This document shows positions 62,621-64,000 of a stretch of DNA of 64,000 nt, in pieces (positions within the stretch are counted from its first letter, which is position 1; each line of letters opens with the position of its first letter). This DNA is from Nocardia asteroides. Its GTDB lineage: Bacteria > Actinomycetota > Actinomycetes > Mycobacteriales > Mycobacteriaceae. A program made the position numbers and the translations under genes. The DNA lies in contig CP082844.1 of NCBI GenBank assembly GCA_019930625.1, positions 5,394,001 to 5,458,000 on the forward strand, given 5' to 3'. Under the pieces are notes generated by a model that had not been told where the DNA came from, did no database searches, and saw nothing but the letters and a program-made list of their open reading frames with translations.

Positions 62621-64000
62621 ATGGTTGAACCAGCGAGTGATATCGCCATTGTCGGAATGTCGTGCAGGATGCCAGGAGCTTCCGACCTCGAGCACTTCTG
62701 GCGATTGCTGCGCGAGGGCCGCGATGCCGTCGGATCGGCTCCCGCCGACCGCCCCGGAATCGATGAGACGGCGGGATTCCTCGATTCGGCAACAGAATTC
62801 GACGCCGACTTCTTCGGCGTGCCGCCGAACGAAGCGCATTCGCTCGATCCCCAACAGCTACTCGGCCTCGAACTGAGCTGGGAAGCGTTGGAAGACGCCG
62901 GATTCGGCGACCGCGCGGGGACGCGAGCAGGCGTGTTCTTGGGTTGCACCGGCACCGATTTCGCCGAAATTGTCGCGTCACGAGGAAAATCCAGCATCGG
63001 TCGGCATTCGCTGTGGGCGGTCGGTCGAGGAGTTGCCGCTAACCGAATCTCGAATTACTACGGGTTCACCGGACCGAGCTTGGTCGTCGACAGCGGGCAG
63101 TCCTCGTCCTTGGTCGCGGTGCACCTGGCCTGCGAGTCGATCCGCGCCGGTGATTGCGATGTGGCCGTGGCAGGCGGGTTGAATCTCATCCTGTCTCCGT
63201 TGAGTGGTGAACGGTACGAACAGTTCGGCGCGCATTCGGCGACGGGGAAATGCCACACCTTCGATGACCGGGCCGACGGCACCGTACGCGGCGAAGGCGG
63301 CGGCATGATCGTGCTCGAGCCGGTGGCGCGTGCGATCGCGGCGGGACACCGGATCTACGCCGTGATCCGCGGCAGCGCCGTCAACAACGGCAACGAGCGG
63401 CAGGTGTTGAGCGCACCCAGCGCCGCTACCCAGTCCGCCGTCATCCGGGCCGCTCTGACGGCGGCCCGGATCGACGGCTCATCGGTGCAGTACGTGGAGC
63501 TGCACGGCACCGGTACGCCCGCGGGCGACCCGGTGGAGGCGGCAGCTCTGGGCGAAACATACGGGGCGGGCCGTCCGGCGGGTGAGCCGCTCGCCGTGGG
63601 GTCGGTCAAAACCAATATCGGGCATCTGGAAGGCGCCGCGGGAATCGCGGGTTTGATCAAGACCGCACTGTGCCTGCGGCACGGACAGCTGGCGCCCAGC
63701 TTGAACTTCCGCAATCCCAATCCCCGGATCCCGCTGGAAGACCTGAGGCTCCGGGTGCAGACCAGCACGCAGCCATGGGCAGACGAGGTGCCTCGCCGGG
63801 CCGGTGTCTCGTCGTTCGGCATGGGCGGAACGAACGCGCACGTAATCCTCGAGCAGGCGCCTGCCACGGCTGCCGTCGAGGTGGCCGGCACCAGCGGCGA
63901 GCCACGGCCCGCAGTGTGGGTTCTGTCGGCTCGGAGCCGAGAAGCCTTGCGGGAGCAGGCTGTTCGTTTGCGCGATTGGCTGGCGGACGGCCCGCAAGCC
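62621..64000 (+). CDS. Type I PKS subunit starting with a KSQ loading domain (partial)
   Basis: The first 460 residues are visible; the gene continues beyond the right edge. It begins [14 protein letters not shown] with no long docking helix, as expected for a first subunit. At the KS active site the sequence is VDSGQSSSLVAVHL, with Gln160 replacing the catalytic Cys: the KSQ signature of a loading module that decarboxylates malonyl- or methylmalonyl-ACP to make the starter. The other KS motifs, VELHGTGTPAGDP and VKTNIGHLEGAAG, keep their histidines. After NAHVILEQAP the linker to an AT begins (WVLSARSREALREQA). ATG 62621 has AGAGGA 7 bases upstream and lies 10 bp after the TE-bearing PKS gene. 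The loading AT, which decides the starter, is outside the window. Confidence 0.93.
   Translation, partial: MVEPASDIAIVGMSCRMPGASDLEHFWRLLREGRDAVGSAPADRPGIDETAGFLDSATEFDADFFGVPPNEAHSLDPQQLLGLELSWEALEDAGFGDRAGTRAGVFLGCTGTDFAEIVASRGKSSIGRHSLWAVGRGVAANRISNYYGFTGPSLVVDSGQSSSLVAVHLACESIRAGDCDVAVAGGLNLILSPLSGERYEQFGAHSATGKCHTFDDRADGTVRGEGGGMIVLEPVARAIAAGHRIYAVIRGSAVNNGNERQVLSAPSAATQSAVIRAALTAARIDGSSVQYVELHGTGTPAGDPVEAAALGETYGAGRPAGEPLAVGSVKTNIGHLEGAAGIAGLIKTALCLRHGQLAPSLNFRNPNPRIPLEDLRLRVQTSTQPWADEVPRRAGVSSFGMGGTNAHVILEQAPATAAVEVAGTSGEPRPAVWVLSARSREALREQAVRLRDWLADGPQA

Noticed and set aside
45832..64000. Naming the product after a known Nocardia polyketide such as a brasilinolide or nargenicin
   Set aside because: Only the last three modules and part of the loading domain are visible, which is not enough to identify a compound.

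Overview
The window reads as a chromosomal segment of a high-GC actinomycete, most likely Nocardia or a close relative in the Mycobacteriales. The evidence is GC-rich third codon positions, frequent GTG/TTG starts, a PknD-like NHL-repeat Ser/Thr kinase, a DacB2-like carboxypeptidase, many TetR regulators and a very large modular type I polyketide synthase (PKS). The genus is inferred from gene style; no rRNA or tRNA is visible.

Region 1 (1-6.7 kb, minus strand) is an aromatic tailoring cassette: a MetE-like protein, a flavin-dependent halogenase, a chorismate pyruvate-lyase of the DUF98 type, a cytochrome P450 and a SAM methyltransferase cut by the window edge. An IS5-family element has inserted at the stop codon of the lyase. 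Together these could make and modify a chlorinated 4-hydroxybenzoate unit. Region 2 (6.9-14.2 kb) is mixed: gene remnants (a membrane protein, a DUF6011-like mini-protein, an IS256-type transposase scrap), a DoxX protein, a TetR/SDR pair with a small upstream ORF, a DUF2306 membrane protein diverging from a TetR gene across two abutting palindromes, and a D,D-carboxypeptidase.

Region 3 (14.2-17.4 kb) is a BtuFCD-like ABC importer whose leader is a clear cobalamin riboswitch, so it is probably a corrinoid rather than an iron-siderophore system. Region 4 (17.6-23.4 kb) holds a choice-of-anchor-K-like protein, a small secreted protein, and an operon of a beta-propeller lipoprotein, a TIR-transmembrane-propeller protein and a decayed second TIR gene. 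This operon is the best candidate for an undescribed system. Region 5 (23.7-29.6 kb) is a complete fructose phosphotransferase locus: fruR-fruK-fruA-ptsH facing ptsI, with phased repeats between them.

Region 6 (29.6-33 kb) is a translationally coupled glycosylation operon: glycosyltransferase, an E1-type [2Fe-2S]/PMP sugar 3-dehydratase with all four cluster cysteines, and an RmlD-like 4-ketoreductase, suggesting attachment of a 3-deoxygenated hexose. Region 7 (33-44 kb) carries a secreted serine hydrolase, a DUF6492 protein, a PhyH dioxygenase with its TetR regulator, the PknD-like kinase, a broken TetR/amine-oxidase pair, a gamma-glutamyltransferase and a frameshifted secreted lipase.

Region 8 (45.8-64 kb) is type I PKS. 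A 5592-residue terminal subunit has three KS-AT-DH-KR-ACP modules, all with malonyl-type ATs, and ends in a thioesterase. It is followed 10 bp later by a subunit opening with a KSQ decarboxylating loading domain. The gene order is therefore not colinear with the chain: the chain starter is encoded after the chain terminator, and the subunits between must lie beyond the right edge. The predicted end of the chain is a conjugated triene acid or lactone. The deoxysugar operon could decorate it; a link to the halogenated benzoate cassette 40 kb away is only a hypothesis.
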